Assembly (NCBI RefSeq): GCF_000590475.1
Contig: NZ_CP007441.1
Coordinates: 1,866,660 to 1,930,659 of the forward strand
Source of the DNA: Stutzerimonas stutzeri
GTDB taxonomy: Bacteria; Pseudomonadota; Gammaproteobacteria; Pseudomonadales; Pseudomonadaceae
Reading direction: 5' to 3'
Length of the DNA: 64,000 nt
This document shows positions 18,373 through 28,572 of the stretch, piece by piece. The position numbers were made by a program, and so were the translations under genes. Position 1 is the stretch's first letter. Each line of letters starts with the position of its first letter. The notes under the pieces were generated by a model that did no database searches, was not told the DNA's origin, and saw nothing but the letters and a program-made list of their open reading frames with translations.

Positions 18373-19398
18373 CTAGCTTTGCTTGATGACGAGTAGCTGT
18401 TCGGCCGCCTCCAGGCGTTGACGCTCGTTTTCGTCGAATCGTTCAGCGGCCAATCGGGCGACCGCGGCGCGCTTATCCGCTTCGCCAAGTCCTCGGCTGC
18501 TTTCGATGCGGCTCTTTTCTTGTTGATAGGAGGAGAGTCGCCTTTGCCATTCCTGCCTTTTGAGATCGAGCCGTTCCAGGCGTGCGGTGGCGGCGTTGCC
18601 AACCAGTTGCTGACGCAGCCGATGCAGCTCCCCGGACGTGGCTCCGCTGGCTTGCAGTACGCGTGTCTGCTCGCGTAGTTCGGACTGCAATTGTATGACC
18701 ATCGCGTCCTGCAGTTCGGGCGGCAGGCTGCCTTGCAGCCTGTCGATTGCGGCTCCCTTGGCGGCGGCATCAAGGGTTGAGTCGCGACGAATCGCCAGTC
18801 TTTCCAGCGTGAAGCTGTCGGCCGCTTCGTCGAGTGCAAAAAACGCCTGATGGACCTCATCGTCGAATATTCGGGAGCGCAGCTGGCGAACCGCTTGCAG
18901 CCGCTCGCGCATGGCGTTCATATCGGCTTGCTGCGCATGATCCTGTTCCAGTAGCAGCAGCTGACGTTTGTAATCCAAATATTGGGCCAATAGCTGCAGC
19001 GCTTGACTTTCTCCCGGCTGGGGAAGCTGCGCTTCGATGTAGTGGCGCAGACGAGTGACGCTGGCCTCTAGGGGTTCTTCGCCAATCGAGGCCAGGAAAT
19101 AGTCGAAGACGCGACGGACGTCGTTCTCGATGATCAACCTGCCGGAGGCGTCCGTCCGCAGTTGGCCATCGACCTGGGTGCCTGCGAACGAAGGCGGTAA
19201 GCGCCGGATCGTTACGACCGGCGAAGGACGCGGAACCGGTGAGCGGACCGATGTCTGGGTTGGAACCGGCGATGGGGCGCGTACGGGCGCAACGCGCTGC
19301 GCCTGGTCCGGCTGTGTCTCGACCGGGTCGTGCCAATCGATCGCGACGCCGAGGGTCACGGTTATGGCCAGCAGGAGCAGGAGGGCGATTACTTTCAT
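18373..19398 (-). CDS. lifO: Lipase-specific foldase (lipase chaperone)
   Basis: Lif proteins are inner-membrane-anchored steric chaperones that fold the secreted lipase in the periplasm. The 341-residue product begins with a single N-terminal helix (VIALLLLLAITVTLGVAI) and a proline-rich variable linker. The conserved domain follows, with RRLPPSFAGTQVDGQLRTDASGRLIIENDVRRVFDYFLASIGE: the R-x1-x2-F-D-Y-F/C-type motif of lipase foldases. The rest is highly charged and helical. I place the start at ATG 19398. It directly follows the lipase gene (47 bases), as in other Pseudomonas lip operons. Confidence 0.93.
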   Translation of the reverse strand: MKVIALLLLLAITVTLGVAIDWHDPVETQPDQAQRVAPVRAPSPVPTQTSVRSPVPRPSPVVTIRRLPPSFAGTQVDGQLRTDASGRLIIENDVRRVFDYFLASIGEEPLEASVTRLRHYIEAQLPQPGESQALQLLAQYLDYKRQLLLLEQDHAQQADMNAMRERLQAVRQLRSRIFDDEVHQAFFALDEAADSFTLERLAIRRDSTLDAAAKGAAIDRLQGSLPPELQDAMVIQLQSELREQTRVLQASGATSGELHRLRQQLVGNAATARLERLDLKRQEWQRRLSSYQQEKSRIESSRGLGEADKRAAVARLAAERFDENERQRLEAAEQLLVIKQS

Positions 19399-19445
19399 CG
19401 AGACGCCTCGTCTTCGGGGCCGGGGCCAATCGGCCCCGGCGAGTC

Positions 19446-20690
<1,245 letters not shown>

Positions 20691-21188
20691 TCATGGGTAG
20701 TTGATTGCGACGATGTACCAAAGCTTGGCGCCGGTGGGCGTCTGAACTTGCACCTCGGCGTCGAGCGGCTTGCCTACCAGGGCTCTGGCCAGCGGCGAAT
20801 CAATGCTGATCAAGCCCTGCCGGAGGTCCAGCTCATCCGGGCCGACGATGCGATAGCGGGCCTGTTCGCCGTCCTCGTCTTCAACCGTTACCCAGGCGCC
20901 GAAGTACACCTTGCCCGGATCGCTCGGTTTTTCGCTGACGACCTTGAGCTTCTCCAGACGCTTGGTGAGAAAACGCACCCGGCTGTCTATCTCCCGCAAC
21001 ATCTTCTTGCCATAGGTGTATTCGGCGTTTTCCGAACGATCACCTTGCGCGGCCGCTTCGCTGACCGACTGGGTGACCTGCGGGCGCCTTACGTGCCAAA
21101 GCTCATGGAGTTCGGCGCGCAGCCGCGCTTCGCCCTCGGGGGTGATCAGAGGCGTACCGGCAGGGCGGGGAGGACGATAGCGGCTCAT
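20691..21188 (-). CDS. greB: Transcription elongation factor GreB
   Basis: GreB rescues backtracked RNA polymerase by stimulating transcript cleavage. The 165-residue protein has the N-terminal coiled coil (residues about 10-80) with the tip region [24 protein letters not shown], whose acidic residues reach the active site, and a C-terminal FKBP-like domain ([28 protein letters not shown]). YTYGKK and [10 protein letters not shown] favour GreB over GreA. ATG start at 21188. It follows the YbbP permease gene on the same strand after 62 bases. Confidence 0.93.
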   Translation of the reverse strand: MSRYRPPRPAGTPLITPEGEARLRAELHELWHVRRPQVTQSVSEAAAQGDRSENAEYTYGKKMLREIDSRVRFLTKRLEKLKVVSEKPSDPGKVYFGAWVTVEDEDGEQARYRIVGPDELDLRQGLISIDSPLARALVGKPLDAEVQVQTPTGAKLWYIVAINYP

Positions 21189-21250
21189 GATGGCTCCGAG
21201 TCAGGCAGGAAAGTCGCACATTCTAGAAGCACTCATCGCTCTCCGCTGGC

Positions 21251-23752
21251 TCAGTTTTCCCGGAGCACATCGAGCGGACTGGCATTGAGCGCGCGGCGGG
21301 TGCCGACCACGCCGGCCGCCCCGACCAGCAGAGCGCCAATCAGTGGCAGCCACAGCAGCCAGGGATGCGGATGCCAGCGTAGATCGAACACGAAGTGATA
21401 GAGCAGTGCGCTGACCAGCTCGCAGCCAAGGGCCGCGAGCAACCCGCTGGCAGCGCCGAGCACGCCGAACTCGGCACGTCTGGCCTTGAGCAACAGGCTG
21501 CGCTCGGCGCCCAATGCCCGCAGCAGGGCTCCCTGACGGATGCGCTCGTCGAGCGTTGCCTGAAGCCCCGCGAGCAGAACGGCCAAACCTGCTGCCAGGA
21601 CGAACATCAACACGTATTCCACCGCCAGCGAGACCTGCGCAAGGATGCTGCGCAGCTGGCTGAGCAAGGCCTCGACCTGCAGTATCGTGGCGGAGGGAAA
21701 GTCCCGGGCCAGTTGCACCAGCTCGCGGTCCTTTCCGCTGGGCAAGTGGAAGCTGGTCATGTAGGTGGTCGGCACGTCCTGCAGCGTGTCGGGTTCGAAG
21801 ATCATGTAGAAATTCGGTTGGAAGCTGTCCCAGTTCACCTCACGCAGGCTTGTCACAATGACGTCGCGAGTCAGCCCTCCGACAGTAAAGCTGAGCCGAT
21901 CACCCAGCCCGACCTGAAGACTTTCGGCCAACTCGGCTTCCACCGATACGCCGGGTAGATCGCCGCGCTCGCCATCCCACCAGTGGCCAGCGGTCAGCTG
22001 GTTGTCGGAAGGCAGATTGCGTGCCCAGGTCAGGCTCAAGTCCCGGCGAATCGCCCGTTCACCCTGGCTGTCCTTGCTGACCAACTGGCGCACCGGCTCC
22101 CCGTTGATAGCCACCAGCCGGCCCGGAACCACGGGATACAGCGGCGCAGCGTGATCCGACAGCGCTTCGATACGGTCGGCGAACGCATCCCGATCCGTCG
22201 GCAGAATATTCAGCACGAAATGGTTGGGGGCGTCGTCCGGGAGCTGGTTTTGCCAGGTGTCGAGCAGTTCGCCGCGCAACAGGGCGATCAACGCCATGGC
22301 AAGCAGTATCAGGCCAAAGGCCAACGCTTGACCGGCTGCCGCCAACGGGTGACGGAGCAGCTGTCCGAGGCCAAGACGCCATGTCAGCGAGGCGCCCGAC
22401 AATGCGCGACGTAATCCCTGCAATGCCAGTAACAGCAGTCCGCCAAGCAGGACGGTGGCGAGCAGGCCGCCGCCCAGTAGCGCAAGGGTGATCTTCAAGT
22501 CCAGGCTCAGGCGCCACATGATCAGGCCAAGGGCGATCACCGCTGCGCCGTACACCAGCCAAGAGCTCGGCGGGACGGGAAGGATGTCGCGGCGCAGCAC
22601 CCGTAACGGCGGCACGCGCCCCAACGCCGCCAGTGGCGGCAAGGCGAACCCGGCCAGAGCGACCAGTCCTGTCGCAATGCCTGTCAACGCGGGCCAAAGA
22701 GTGGCGGGCGGTACTTCGCTGACCACCAGCTCGCGCAGCAGGAAAAACAATCCATGCTGCGCGGCCCAGCCCAGCAAGGCGCCTACCGCGCTGGCGGCCA
22801 CGCCTAGATAGCCGAGCTGCAAGGTATAGAGCACCAGCGCTTCGCGTCTTGACAGCCCCAGGCAGCGCAGCAGGGCGCTGGCATCGAAGCGGCGTGCGGC
22901 GAAACGCGCTGCCGAGAGCGCCACGGCGACACCTGCCAGTAACACGGCCGCCAGGCTCGCCAGGTTCAGGTAGCGTTCGGCGCGCCCCAATGCGCCGCCA
23001 ATCTGACGATTGCCATCCTTGGCCGTCTCGATACGCTGATGCGCCTGCAATTCCGGTTTGACCGCTTCTTCGTATGCGCGCAACTGCTCCGCCGGGCCAC
23101 GCCAGAGCTCGCGATAGCGCACGCGGCTGCCAGGCTGCACGACGCCGGTGGCTGCGAGGTCGTCGAGATGCATCAGGACATGTGGCGTCAGGCTGTAGAA
23201 ATCGCCGACCCGATCGGGTTCGTACGTCAGCACACGCGTCAGTTTGAGCTGCTTGTTGCCGACTTCGATATGGTCGCCGATCTGCAGGTCGAGGGCGGCG
23301 AACAGGCGTGCTTCGGCCCAGGCTTCGCCGGGCTGTGGGCCGGATCCGGGTTGTTCCGGTTGATAGGGCGCGGCTGCGCTGCGCAATTCTCCGCGCAACG
23401 GATAGGCGTCGTCGGCTGCCTTGACGCTGGTTAGCTGCAGATTGTCATCGGTGGCGACGACGCTGGAGAATTCCACCACCCGGGCATGGTCGAGCTGAAG
23501 CCGACTGCCCGCTTCGACCTGTTCGGGCTCGGCGGGTGCGCTGCCGCGCAACACGAGGTCGGCGCCGAGGAATTCGGTGGCGCGCAGCAACATGGCATCG
23601 TTCAGACGGGCACCGAAGTAGCCGATGGCGGTGCTTGCCGCGACGGCGATCAACAGCGCGAGGAAAAGCACACGCAGCTCGCCGGCGCGTGCATCCCGCA
23701 TTAGCTGACGCAGTGCGAGCACAGCCAGTCGGCTGGTAGGCACGCGCTTCAT
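21251..23752 (-). CDS. ybbP: FtsX-family ABC transporter permease (YbbP)
   Basis: The 833-residue inner-membrane permease has an N-terminal helix (LFLALLIAVAASTAIGYFGA), a large periplasmic domain, and two FtsX-like helix bundles: one around residues 255-370 and one at the C-terminus (residues about 700-825), with a further hydrophobic block in between. This is the MacB/LolE-like architecture of YbbP. The YbbA-YbbP-TesA set is conserved in many gammaproteobacteria and is thought to extract or export a lipid-related substrate; the exact substrate is unsettled. It overlaps the ATPase stop by four bases (ATGA), so the two are coupled. Confidence 0.9.
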   Translation of the reverse strand: MKRVPTSRLAVLALRQLMRDARAGELRVLFLALLIAVAASTAIGYFGARLNDAMLLRATEFLGADLVLRGSAPAEPEQVEAGSRLQLDHARVVEFSSVVATDDNLQLTSVKAADDAYPLRGELRSAAAPYQPEQPGSGPQPGEAWAEARLFAALDLQIGDHIEVGNKQLKLTRVLTYEPDRVGDFYSLTPHVLMHLDDLAATGVVQPGSRVRYRELWRGPAEQLRAYEEAVKPELQAHQRIETAKDGNRQIGGALGRAERYLNLASLAAVLLAGVAVALSAARFAARRFDASALLRCLGLSRREALVLYTLQLGYLGVAASAVGALLGWAAQHGLFFLLRELVVSEVPPATLWPALTGIATGLVALAGFALPPLAALGRVPPLRVLRRDILPVPPSSWLVYGAAVIALGLIMWRLSLDLKITLALLGGGLLATVLLGGLLLLALQGLRRALSGASLTWRLGLGQLLRHPLAAAGQALAFGLILLAMALIALLRGELLDTWQNQLPDDAPNHFVLNILPTDRDAFADRIEALSDHAAPLYPVVPGRLVAINGEPVRQLVSKDSQGERAIRRDLSLTWARNLPSDNQLTAGHWWDGERGDLPGVSVEAELAESLQVGLGDRLSFTVGGLTRDVIVTSLREVNWDSFQPNFYMIFEPDTLQDVPTTYMTSFHLPSGKDRELVQLARDFPSATILQVEALLSQLRSILAQVSLAVEYVLMFVLAAGLAVLLAGLQATLDERIRQGALLRALGAERSLLLKARRAEFGVLGAASGLLAALGCELVSALLYHFVFDLRWHPHPWLLWLPLIGALLVGAAGVVGTRRALNASPLDVLREN

Positions 23753-24435
23753 CGAATCTGCTCGTCGCGAAGCTGGCGCCCACCTTCCAGCCGTAGCAGA
23801 TGCTGGCAGCGCTTCGCCAGGCGTTCGTCATGAGTAACCAGCACCAGGGTGGTGCCGCGTTCACGGTTCAGCTCGAAGAGCAATTCGGTGATATTCGCAC
23901 CCGTGTGGCTATCGAGGTTTCCGGTTGGCTCGTCGGCGAACAGCACCTCGGGCTCGGCGGCGAATGCGCGGGCCACCGCTACGCGCTGTTGTTCGCCGCC
24001 GGATAGCTGCCTGGGATAGTGATGCAAACGAGCACCCAGGCCGACGCGCCCGAGCAGCTCGGTGGCTTTCGCTTGAGCATCGCGGCGGCCGTGCAGTTCG
24101 AGAGGCAGCATGACGTTCTCCAAGGCGTTTAGGCTGTCGAGCAGCTGGAACGATTGAAAAACGAAGCCGACATGCTCGGCGCGCACCCGGGCGCGCTGAT
24201 CTTCGTCCAGTTCTCCGAGCGGATGGCCAGCCAAGTGCACTTCGCCCGAGCTGGGCAGATCCAGTCCGGCCAGCAGACCGAGCAGGGTCGACTTGCCGGA
24301 TCCGGAAGTCCCGATGATCGCCAGGCTTTCTCCCTTGCTCAGGCTCAGGGACACATCGTCGAGTATCGCCAGCTCGCCTTCCGCGCTGGGTACCGCTTTG
24401 CTAAGGTTCCGGGCAGAGAGAATGCTGGCGCTCAT
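23749..24435 (-). CDS. ybbA: ABC transporter ATP-binding protein (YbbA)
   Basis: This is a 228-residue LolD/YbbA-type ATPase: Walker A GTSGSGKSTL near residue 42, Q-loop FQSFQLL, signature LSGGEQQRVAVARA, Walker B VLFADEPTGNLD and H-loop VTHDE. It energises the YbbP permease encoded by the next gene. The start codon at 24433-24435 is only ten bases from the tesA start on the other strand, and no good ribosome site precedes it. LolD is the closest alternative, but the single long permease and the neighbouring tesA support YbbA. Confidence 0.93.
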   Translation of the reverse strand: MSASILSARNLSKAVPSAEGELAILDDVSLSLSKGESLAIIGTSGSGKSTLLGLLAGLDLPSSGEVHLAGHPLGELDEDQRARVRAEHVGFVFQSFQLLDSLNALENVMLPLELHGRRDAQAKATELLGRVGLGARLHHYPRQLSGGEQQRVAVARAFAAEPEVLFADEPTGNLDSHTGANITELLFELNRERGTTLVLVTHDERLAKRCQHLLRLEGGRQLRDEQIR

Positions 24436-24445
24436 GGAGGTTCCG

Positions 24446-25051
24446 ATGCGAAATTGGCTGAAAAGTGGGGTTCTGGTACTGCTGTGCTGGACCCAGGGTG
24501 CCTGGGCGGGAACGGTACTGGTGGTCGGGGATAGTATCAGCGCCGCTTTCGGCCTGGAAACCAGCCAGGGATGGGTGCAGCTGCTTCAGCAACGCCTTGA
24601 TACACAAGGGCAGGATCATCGGGTGGTGAACGCCTCGATCAGTGGCGACACCAGCGCCGGCGGGTTGGCAAGATTGCCCACTCTGCTCGAAGAGCATGAA
24701 CCCGAAGTGGTCATTCTGGAGCTTGGCGGCAACGATGGATTGCGCGGCCAGTCGCCTACCCAATTGAAGCAGAACCTTGCCGCCATGGTTGAGCGGTCGC
24801 GTCAGGCGGACGCCAAAGTGCTGCTGCTTGGCATGCGTTTGCCCCCCAATCTGGGGCAGCGGTACACAACGGCATTTGCCCAGGCGTTCGACTCGCTTGC
24901 CAAGGAACAGGCGCTGCCTTACGTCCCGTTTTTTTTGGAAGGCGTCGGCGGGGTCGAAGGCATGATGCAGGCCGACCGCATCCATCCGGCAGCCGGCGCG
25001 CAGCAACGATTGTTGGATAACGTCTGGCCGGTGCTCGAACCCTTGCTTTGA
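24446..25051 (+). CDS. tesA: Periplasmic arylesterase / thioesterase I / lysophospholipase L1
   Basis: TesA is an SGNH hydrolase acting on acyl esters, acyl-CoAs and lysophospholipids in the periplasm. The 201-residue precursor has a signal peptide ending QGAWA/GTV. The SGNH blocks are visible: VVGDSISAAFG (Ser), the glycine in ISGDTSAGG, GGNDGLRG (Asn) and ADRIHPA (Asp, His). I start at ATG 24446, with GGAGG about six bases upstream; a longer open frame runs through the divergent ATPase gene and is ignored. Neighbourhood with ybbA-ybbP matches E. coli. Confidence 0.95.
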   Translation: MRNWLKSGVLVLLCWTQGAWAGTVLVVGDSISAAFGLETSQGWVQLLQQRLDTQGQDHRVVNASISGDTSAGGLARLPTLLEEHEPEVVILELGGNDGLRGQSPTQLKQNLAAMVERSRQADAKVLLLGMRLPPNLGQRYTTAFAQAFDSLAKEQALPYVPFFLEGVGGVEGMMQADRIHPAAGAQQRLLDNVWPVLEPLL

Positions 25052-25095
25052 TGCGTGCGCGCGGCTACTGTCGCGCCCCACGATCGGAGCCTCAA

Positions 25096-25377
25096 ATGCC
25101 ACGCCCAGCCTGGACCCTATTCGCCTATCGCCTCATCGTGCCGGACGAGCAGTTCGACCTGTTCGCCTGTCGCGAGAATCGTCTGCACCTGGCGCTACGG
25201 CAACTGGAACTGAACGGTCGAGTTGATCGCACGCTCTGCGGCGGTTTTCTACCTGCTCGACCGCACTGGCAGGATCTGGAGCGAGCGATGCTCAAGGACC
25301 GCCGACTCTGCCCGGCCTGCCGTGATACGCTCAGCGCGCAGCGCAAGGGCCTTCCGTCTGCCGTCAGCGTCTGGTAG
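25096..25377 (+). CDS. Small cysteine-containing protein of unknown function
   Basis: This 93-residue protein starts at ATG 25096 with GGAG seven bases upstream. It is basic and contains FACREN, TLCGG and LCPACRDTL. A CPxC pair plus two further cysteines could form a small zinc site, but the spacing does not match a zinc-finger family that I know. No signal peptide or helix is present, so it is likely cytoplasmic. It follows tesA by 44 bases and may be co-transcribed with it. Confidence 0.65.
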   Translation: MPRPAWTLFAYRLIVPDEQFDLFACRENRLHLALRQLELNGRVDRTLCGGFLPARPHWQDLERAMLKDRRLCPACRDTLSAQRKGLPSAVSVW

Positions 25378-25445
25378 CTCGGCGGCCGCTGGTGCTTCGA
25401 GTACAATCGCGGGCAACACGCTCACTATTACCAAGGAATCCCTGA

Positions 25446-26408
25446 ATGCTCTCGCGTGCGTCTGCAGTCGCCTCCTGTGTGTCATTTGCTGCTTTGCTGC
25501 TGGCCGGACAGTCCGCTGCGCTCGAGTTGCCGCTACCTCCAGAAGGCGAGGACGTGGTTGGGCAGATTCAAGTCATCAAGGCCAAATACGAAGACACGTT
25601 CGCGGCACTGGGCGAGACGCATGATCTGGGCTATCTGGAACTCGTTGCGGCTAATCCGGGGGTGGACCCCTGGTTACCCGGTGAAGGGACCGACATCATC
25701 CTGCCGACTCGCTACATCCTTCCGTCAGGGCCACGCGAAGGTATTGTCATCAACCTGGCCGAATACCGGCTGTATTACTACCCGAAAGGGGAAAATGTGG
25801 TGCATACCTTCCCCCTTGGCATCGGGCGGGAAGGATGGGGGTCGCCTGTCGGCACTACCCATATCTCGGCGATGACGAGCAATCCGGCTTGGTATCCTCC
25901 GCAATCGATTAGGGATGAGCACGCCGCCGAAGGCGATCCTCTGCCGAAGGTCGTGCCGGCAGGACCGGATAATCCGCTGGGGCCGTACAAGCTGAGCCTG
26001 GCGCTGCCGGGTTATCTTATCCACGGCTCGAACAAAAAATTCGGCATTGGCATGCGTGTGAGCCACGGTTGTTTTCGAATGTTGAACCATAACGTTCTGG
26101 AGCTGGCCGAGTTGGTCAAGGTGGGAACATCGGTGCGGATTATCGACGAGCCTTACAAGTTCGGTGTAAGCGAGGGCAAGATCTACCTGGAGGCGCATAC
26201 GCCGCTGCAGGATGAGGATAAGCATATGACGCTTATGGATAAGCATGCAGTGGTGGTCAATACGCTGCTCAAGCGTGACGAAGCGGCCGGTGTGCTGCAG
26301 TTGGATTGGGAAATGGTTCGCGAGATCATCGCTGGCGAAGACGGCCTGCCGATCCAGATCGCGGAACAGGGGCAAGCTTTGGCCAACCACGAAGAGTCGA
26401 TCTTTTGA
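25446..26408 (+). CDS. L,D-transpeptidase (LysM + YkuD)
   Basis: The 320-residue exported enzyme has a signal peptide (ending LAGQSAALELP), a LysM-like peptidoglycan-binding region (residues about 35-95, with TFAALGETHDLGYLELVAANPGVDPWLPGEGT) and a YkuD domain. The catalytic cysteine is in RVSHGCFRML near residue 213, preceded by the conserved IHGSN. It would make 3-3 crosslinks in peptidoglycan or attach a lipoprotein to meso-diaminopimelate. The architecture resembles ErfK/YbiS/YcfS of E. coli, which anchor Braun lipoprotein; the Braun-type lipoprotein OprI is encoded next door. It is convergent with oprI and shares its terminator. Confidence 0.92.
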   Translation: MLSRASAVASCVSFAALLLAGQSAALELPLPPEGEDVVGQIQVIKAKYEDTFAALGETHDLGYLELVAANPGVDPWLPGEGTDIILPTRYILPSGPREGIVINLAEYRLYYYPKGENVVHTFPLGIGREGWGSPVGTTHISAMTSNPAWYPPQSIRDEHAAEGDPLPKVVPAGPDNPLGPYKLSLALPGYLIHGSNKKFGIGMRVSHGCFRMLNHNVLELAELVKVGTSVRIIDEPYKFGVSEGKIYLEAHTPLQDEDKHMTLMDKHAVVVNTLLKRDEAAGVLQLDWEMVREIIAGEDGLPIQIAEQGQALANHEESIF

Positions 26409-26444
26409 AGTCTTGATGGATTGAGTTGATTATCTGGCACCCAC

Positions 26445-26478
26445 AAAAAAGCCGACCTGTTTGCAGGTCGGCTTTTTT
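26445..26478. terminator. Bidirectional intrinsic terminator
   Basis: GCCGACCTG (26451-26459) pairs with CAGGTCGGC (26464-26472) over a TTTG loop. Six As precede and six Ts follow, so it works as a classical terminator on both strands: for the L,D-transpeptidase gene (+) and oprI (-). Confidence 0.9.
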
Positions 26479-26490
26479 ATCGCCTGAAGC

Positions 26491-26745
26491 TTACTTGCGG
26501 CTGGCGCGTTCCAGCATACGCAGTGCACGCTCGTTGGCCTCGTCAGCAGTCTGCTGAGCCTTCTGAGCAGCCTGCATGGCCTCGTCGGCCTTGCTGTACG
26601 CTTCGTCGGCACGAGCCTGAGCACGGGCAGCGGCGTCTTCGGTCGCGGTCAGACGGGCTTCGCTTTCCTTGGTCATGCTGTTGCTGCAACCAGTAGCCAG
26701 AACTGCGGCGAAAGCCAGAGCAGAAAATTTCAGAACGTTGTTCAT
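26491..26745 (-). CDS. oprI: Major outer-membrane lipoprotein OprI (Lpp-like)
   Basis: OprI is the abundant Braun-type lipoprotein of pseudomonads. The 84-residue precursor has a lipobox (LATGC) with the lipidated cysteine at residue 20. A long alanine-rich coiled coil with repeating units follows ([19 protein letters not shown]), and it ends in RASRK. The C-terminal lysine is the residue that can be linked to peptidoglycan, as in E. coli Lpp. ATG 26745 has AAGGGG upstream; the longer open frame from 26772 is not used. Confidence 0.96.
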   Translation of the reverse strand: MNNVLKFSALAFAAVLATGCSNSMTKESEARLTATEDAAARAQARADEAYSKADEAMQAAQKAQQTADEANERALRMLERASRK

Positions 26746-27161
26746 CGTGTTCCCCTTAAGGATGAAATCCATGGCAACTTCCGTTATGGAAAGTTGGCGC
26801 GCACATACTACCGATAAGTTGCGCTAAGTAAACTGAGGCAAGCAGCGGTTACCACATATTTTCTGCAAGCTCATTCTTTTTCACGGCATCCACCGGCCCG
26901 ACGATTAAAAAACAATCAGAACCAGCCGCTGCACTCGATACATGGACCGGTCGGAGGGTTGAAAAGTTGCACTTCGCGTGCGATTCGGCGAGTGAACGCT
27001 ATATCGCTCAGCTCTGCTTCGAAGCGCTACCAACTAATCAATTGAAGCCAAGTCTTACATGGCGGTAGCATGCATCGTCCAGTAACAACAAGAATGGGGA
27101 ATGTGCGGCCTCGCACACAGCTCCAAGTCGATAGGGCAGGCAAGCCTGCAGAGGAGGCGAG
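26746..27161. other. Intergenic stretch at oprI promoter; probable synteny junction
   Basis: About 415 bases with no supported gene. The left part must hold the oprI promoter: on the minus strand TTTACT (26827-26832), 16 bases, then TAGTAT (26805-26810) is the best pair I see. The remainder, to the acetyltransferase ribosome site, shows no repeat, RNA gene or coding pattern. As I recall PAO1 gene order, the genes on the two sides are far apart there. Confidence 0.45.
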
Positions 27162-27452
27162 ATGACCGAGAAGCTAACCATCTACCATGATCGAACGGGC
27201 CGCCAGTTCGAGACCACCGTGGACGGCTATCGCGCCTATCTTGCATATGTCGATTTGGGTAAACAGACGCTGGATATCTATCGGACCTTCGTGCCTGATG
27301 TGCTTCGTGGGCGCGGCGTCGCCGCTGTGTTGGCTCAGCACGCGCTGGATTACGCGGCAAGCGAGGGCTATACAGTGATTCCGTCCTGTTCGTATGTGGA
27401 GTGGTACATGGAACGGCGGGGCAGTTCGACGAGCAGTATCGACAGCGAATAA
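27162..27452 (+). CDS. Small GNAT-family N-acetyltransferase (YidJ/YjdJ type)
   Basis: The 96-residue protein fits the minimal GNAT group related to human NATD1 and YjdJ: a short beta-strand domain followed by TFVPDVLRGRGVAAVLAQHALDYAASEGYTVIPSCSYV. The RGRGVA segment is the acetyl-CoA pyrophosphate loop. Substrate unknown. The ATG is preceded by GGAGG. It is convergent with the DAHP synthase gene and shares the terminator at 27458-27478. Confidence 0.85.
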   Translation: MTEKLTIYHDRTGRQFETTVDGYRAYLAYVDLGKQTLDIYRTFVPDVLRGRGVAAVLAQHALDYAASEGYTVIPSCSYVEWYMERRGSSTSSIDSE

Positions 27453-27457
27453 AAGAA

Positions 27458-27478
27458 AAACGCCGGCAAGCGGCGTTT
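27458..27478. terminator. Bidirectional terminator
   Basis: AAACGCCG pairs with CGGCGTTT over a five-base loop (GCAAG). On the minus strand it is followed by a T-rich run, so it mainly ends the DAHP synthase transcript; it can also serve the acetyltransferase gene. Confidence 0.8.
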
Positions 27479-27495
27479 TCCTACTACTGCCCCCG

Positions 27496-28572
27496 TCAGC
27501 CGCGAGCGCGCTTGGGCAATATGTCTTTCAGCTTCGTATGCATGCCGAGGATAGCTTTTTCAGTGGCTTCCCAATCGATGCAGGCATCGGTAATGGATAC
27601 ACCGTACTTCAGGTCCGCGAGGTCCTTGGGAATTGGCTGACTGCCCCAGCCCAGGTGACTTTCTACCATCAGTCCGACGATCGAATTGTTGCCCTCGAGG
27701 ATCTGATTGGCCACGTTATCCATGACCAGCGGCTGTAATGCCGGATCTTTGTTGGAGTTCGCGTGGCTGCAATCGACCATGATGTTAGGGGTGATACCGG
27801 CCTTGTTCAGCTCCTGTTCGCACACTGCCACACTGACCGAGTCATAGTTGGGCTTGCCATTGCCGCCGCGCAGCACGACATGTCCGTAGGCGTTGCCTTT
27901 GGTCGTGACGATGGAGACACCACCGGACTGATTGATGCCAAGGAAGCGGTGCGGGCTGGATACCGATTGTAGTGCATTGATCGCAACGGTCAGGCTGCCA
28001 TCGGTCCCATTCTTGAAACCCACCGCCGAGGACAGGCCTGAGGCCATCTCGCGGTGTGTCTGGGACTCAGTGGTGCGCGCACCGATGGCCGACCAACTGA
28101 TCAGGTCCTGCAAGTATTGCGGGGAGATCGGGTCCAGCGCTTCGGTAGCGGTGGGCAGGCCCATTTCGGCAAGGTCGAGCAGCAATTGACGGCCGATGTG
28201 CAGGCCATCCTGGATCTTGAACGAGTCGTCCATATACGGATCATTGATCAGCCCCTTCCAGCCGACCGTGGTCCGTGGCTTCTCGAAGTACACCCGCATG
28301 ACCAAAAACAGACTGTCGGACACCTTGTCGGCCAGTACCTTGAGGCGCTCAGCGTATTCATGTGCAGCTTTGAGATCATGAATCGAGCAAGGGCCGATCA
28401 CCACGAACAGCCGGTGATCCTTGCCGTCGAGGATGTCGCGTACCACCTGGCGTCCATCGGAGACGGTCTTCTGTGCGGAGGCGGTCAGCGGTATGTCGCG
28501 CTTGAGCTGCTCCGGCGTAATAAGAGTCTCGTTGGAGGAAACGTTAAGGTCATCGATCGGTAAATCAGCCAT
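27496..28572 (-). CDS. 3-deoxy-7-phosphoheptulonate (DAHP) synthase, class I
   Basis: This enzyme condenses phosphoenolpyruvate with erythrose 4-phosphate, the first step of the shikimate pathway. The 358-residue protein has the class I (AroF/G/H) pattern: VVIGPCSIHD, YFEKPRTTVGWKGLINDPYMD, SWSAIGARTTESQTHREMASGLSSAVGFKNGTDG and the metal-ligand region DCSHANSNKDP. The start is ATG 28572; the open frame from 28707 is extended by chance. Pseudomonads have several isoenzymes with different feedback inhibition. I cannot tell the tyrosine-, phenylalanine- or tryptophan-sensitive type from sequence, so I give no symbol. Confidence 0.95.
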   Translation of the reverse strand: MADLPIDDLNVSSNETLITPEQLKRDIPLTASAQKTVSDGRQVVRDILDGKDHRLFVVIGPCSIHDLKAAHEYAERLKVLADKVSDSLFLVMRVYFEKPRTTVGWKGLINDPYMDDSFKIQDGLHIGRQLLLDLAEMGLPTATEALDPISPQYLQDLISWSAIGARTTESQTHREMASGLSSAVGFKNGTDGSLTVAINALQSVSSPHRFLGINQSGGVSIVTTKGNAYGHVVLRGGNGKPNYDSVSVAVCEQELNKAGITPNIMVDCSHANSNKDPALQPLVMDNVANQILEGNNSIVGLMVESHLGWGSQPIPKDLADLKYGVSITDACIDWEATEKAILGMHTKLKDILPKRARG

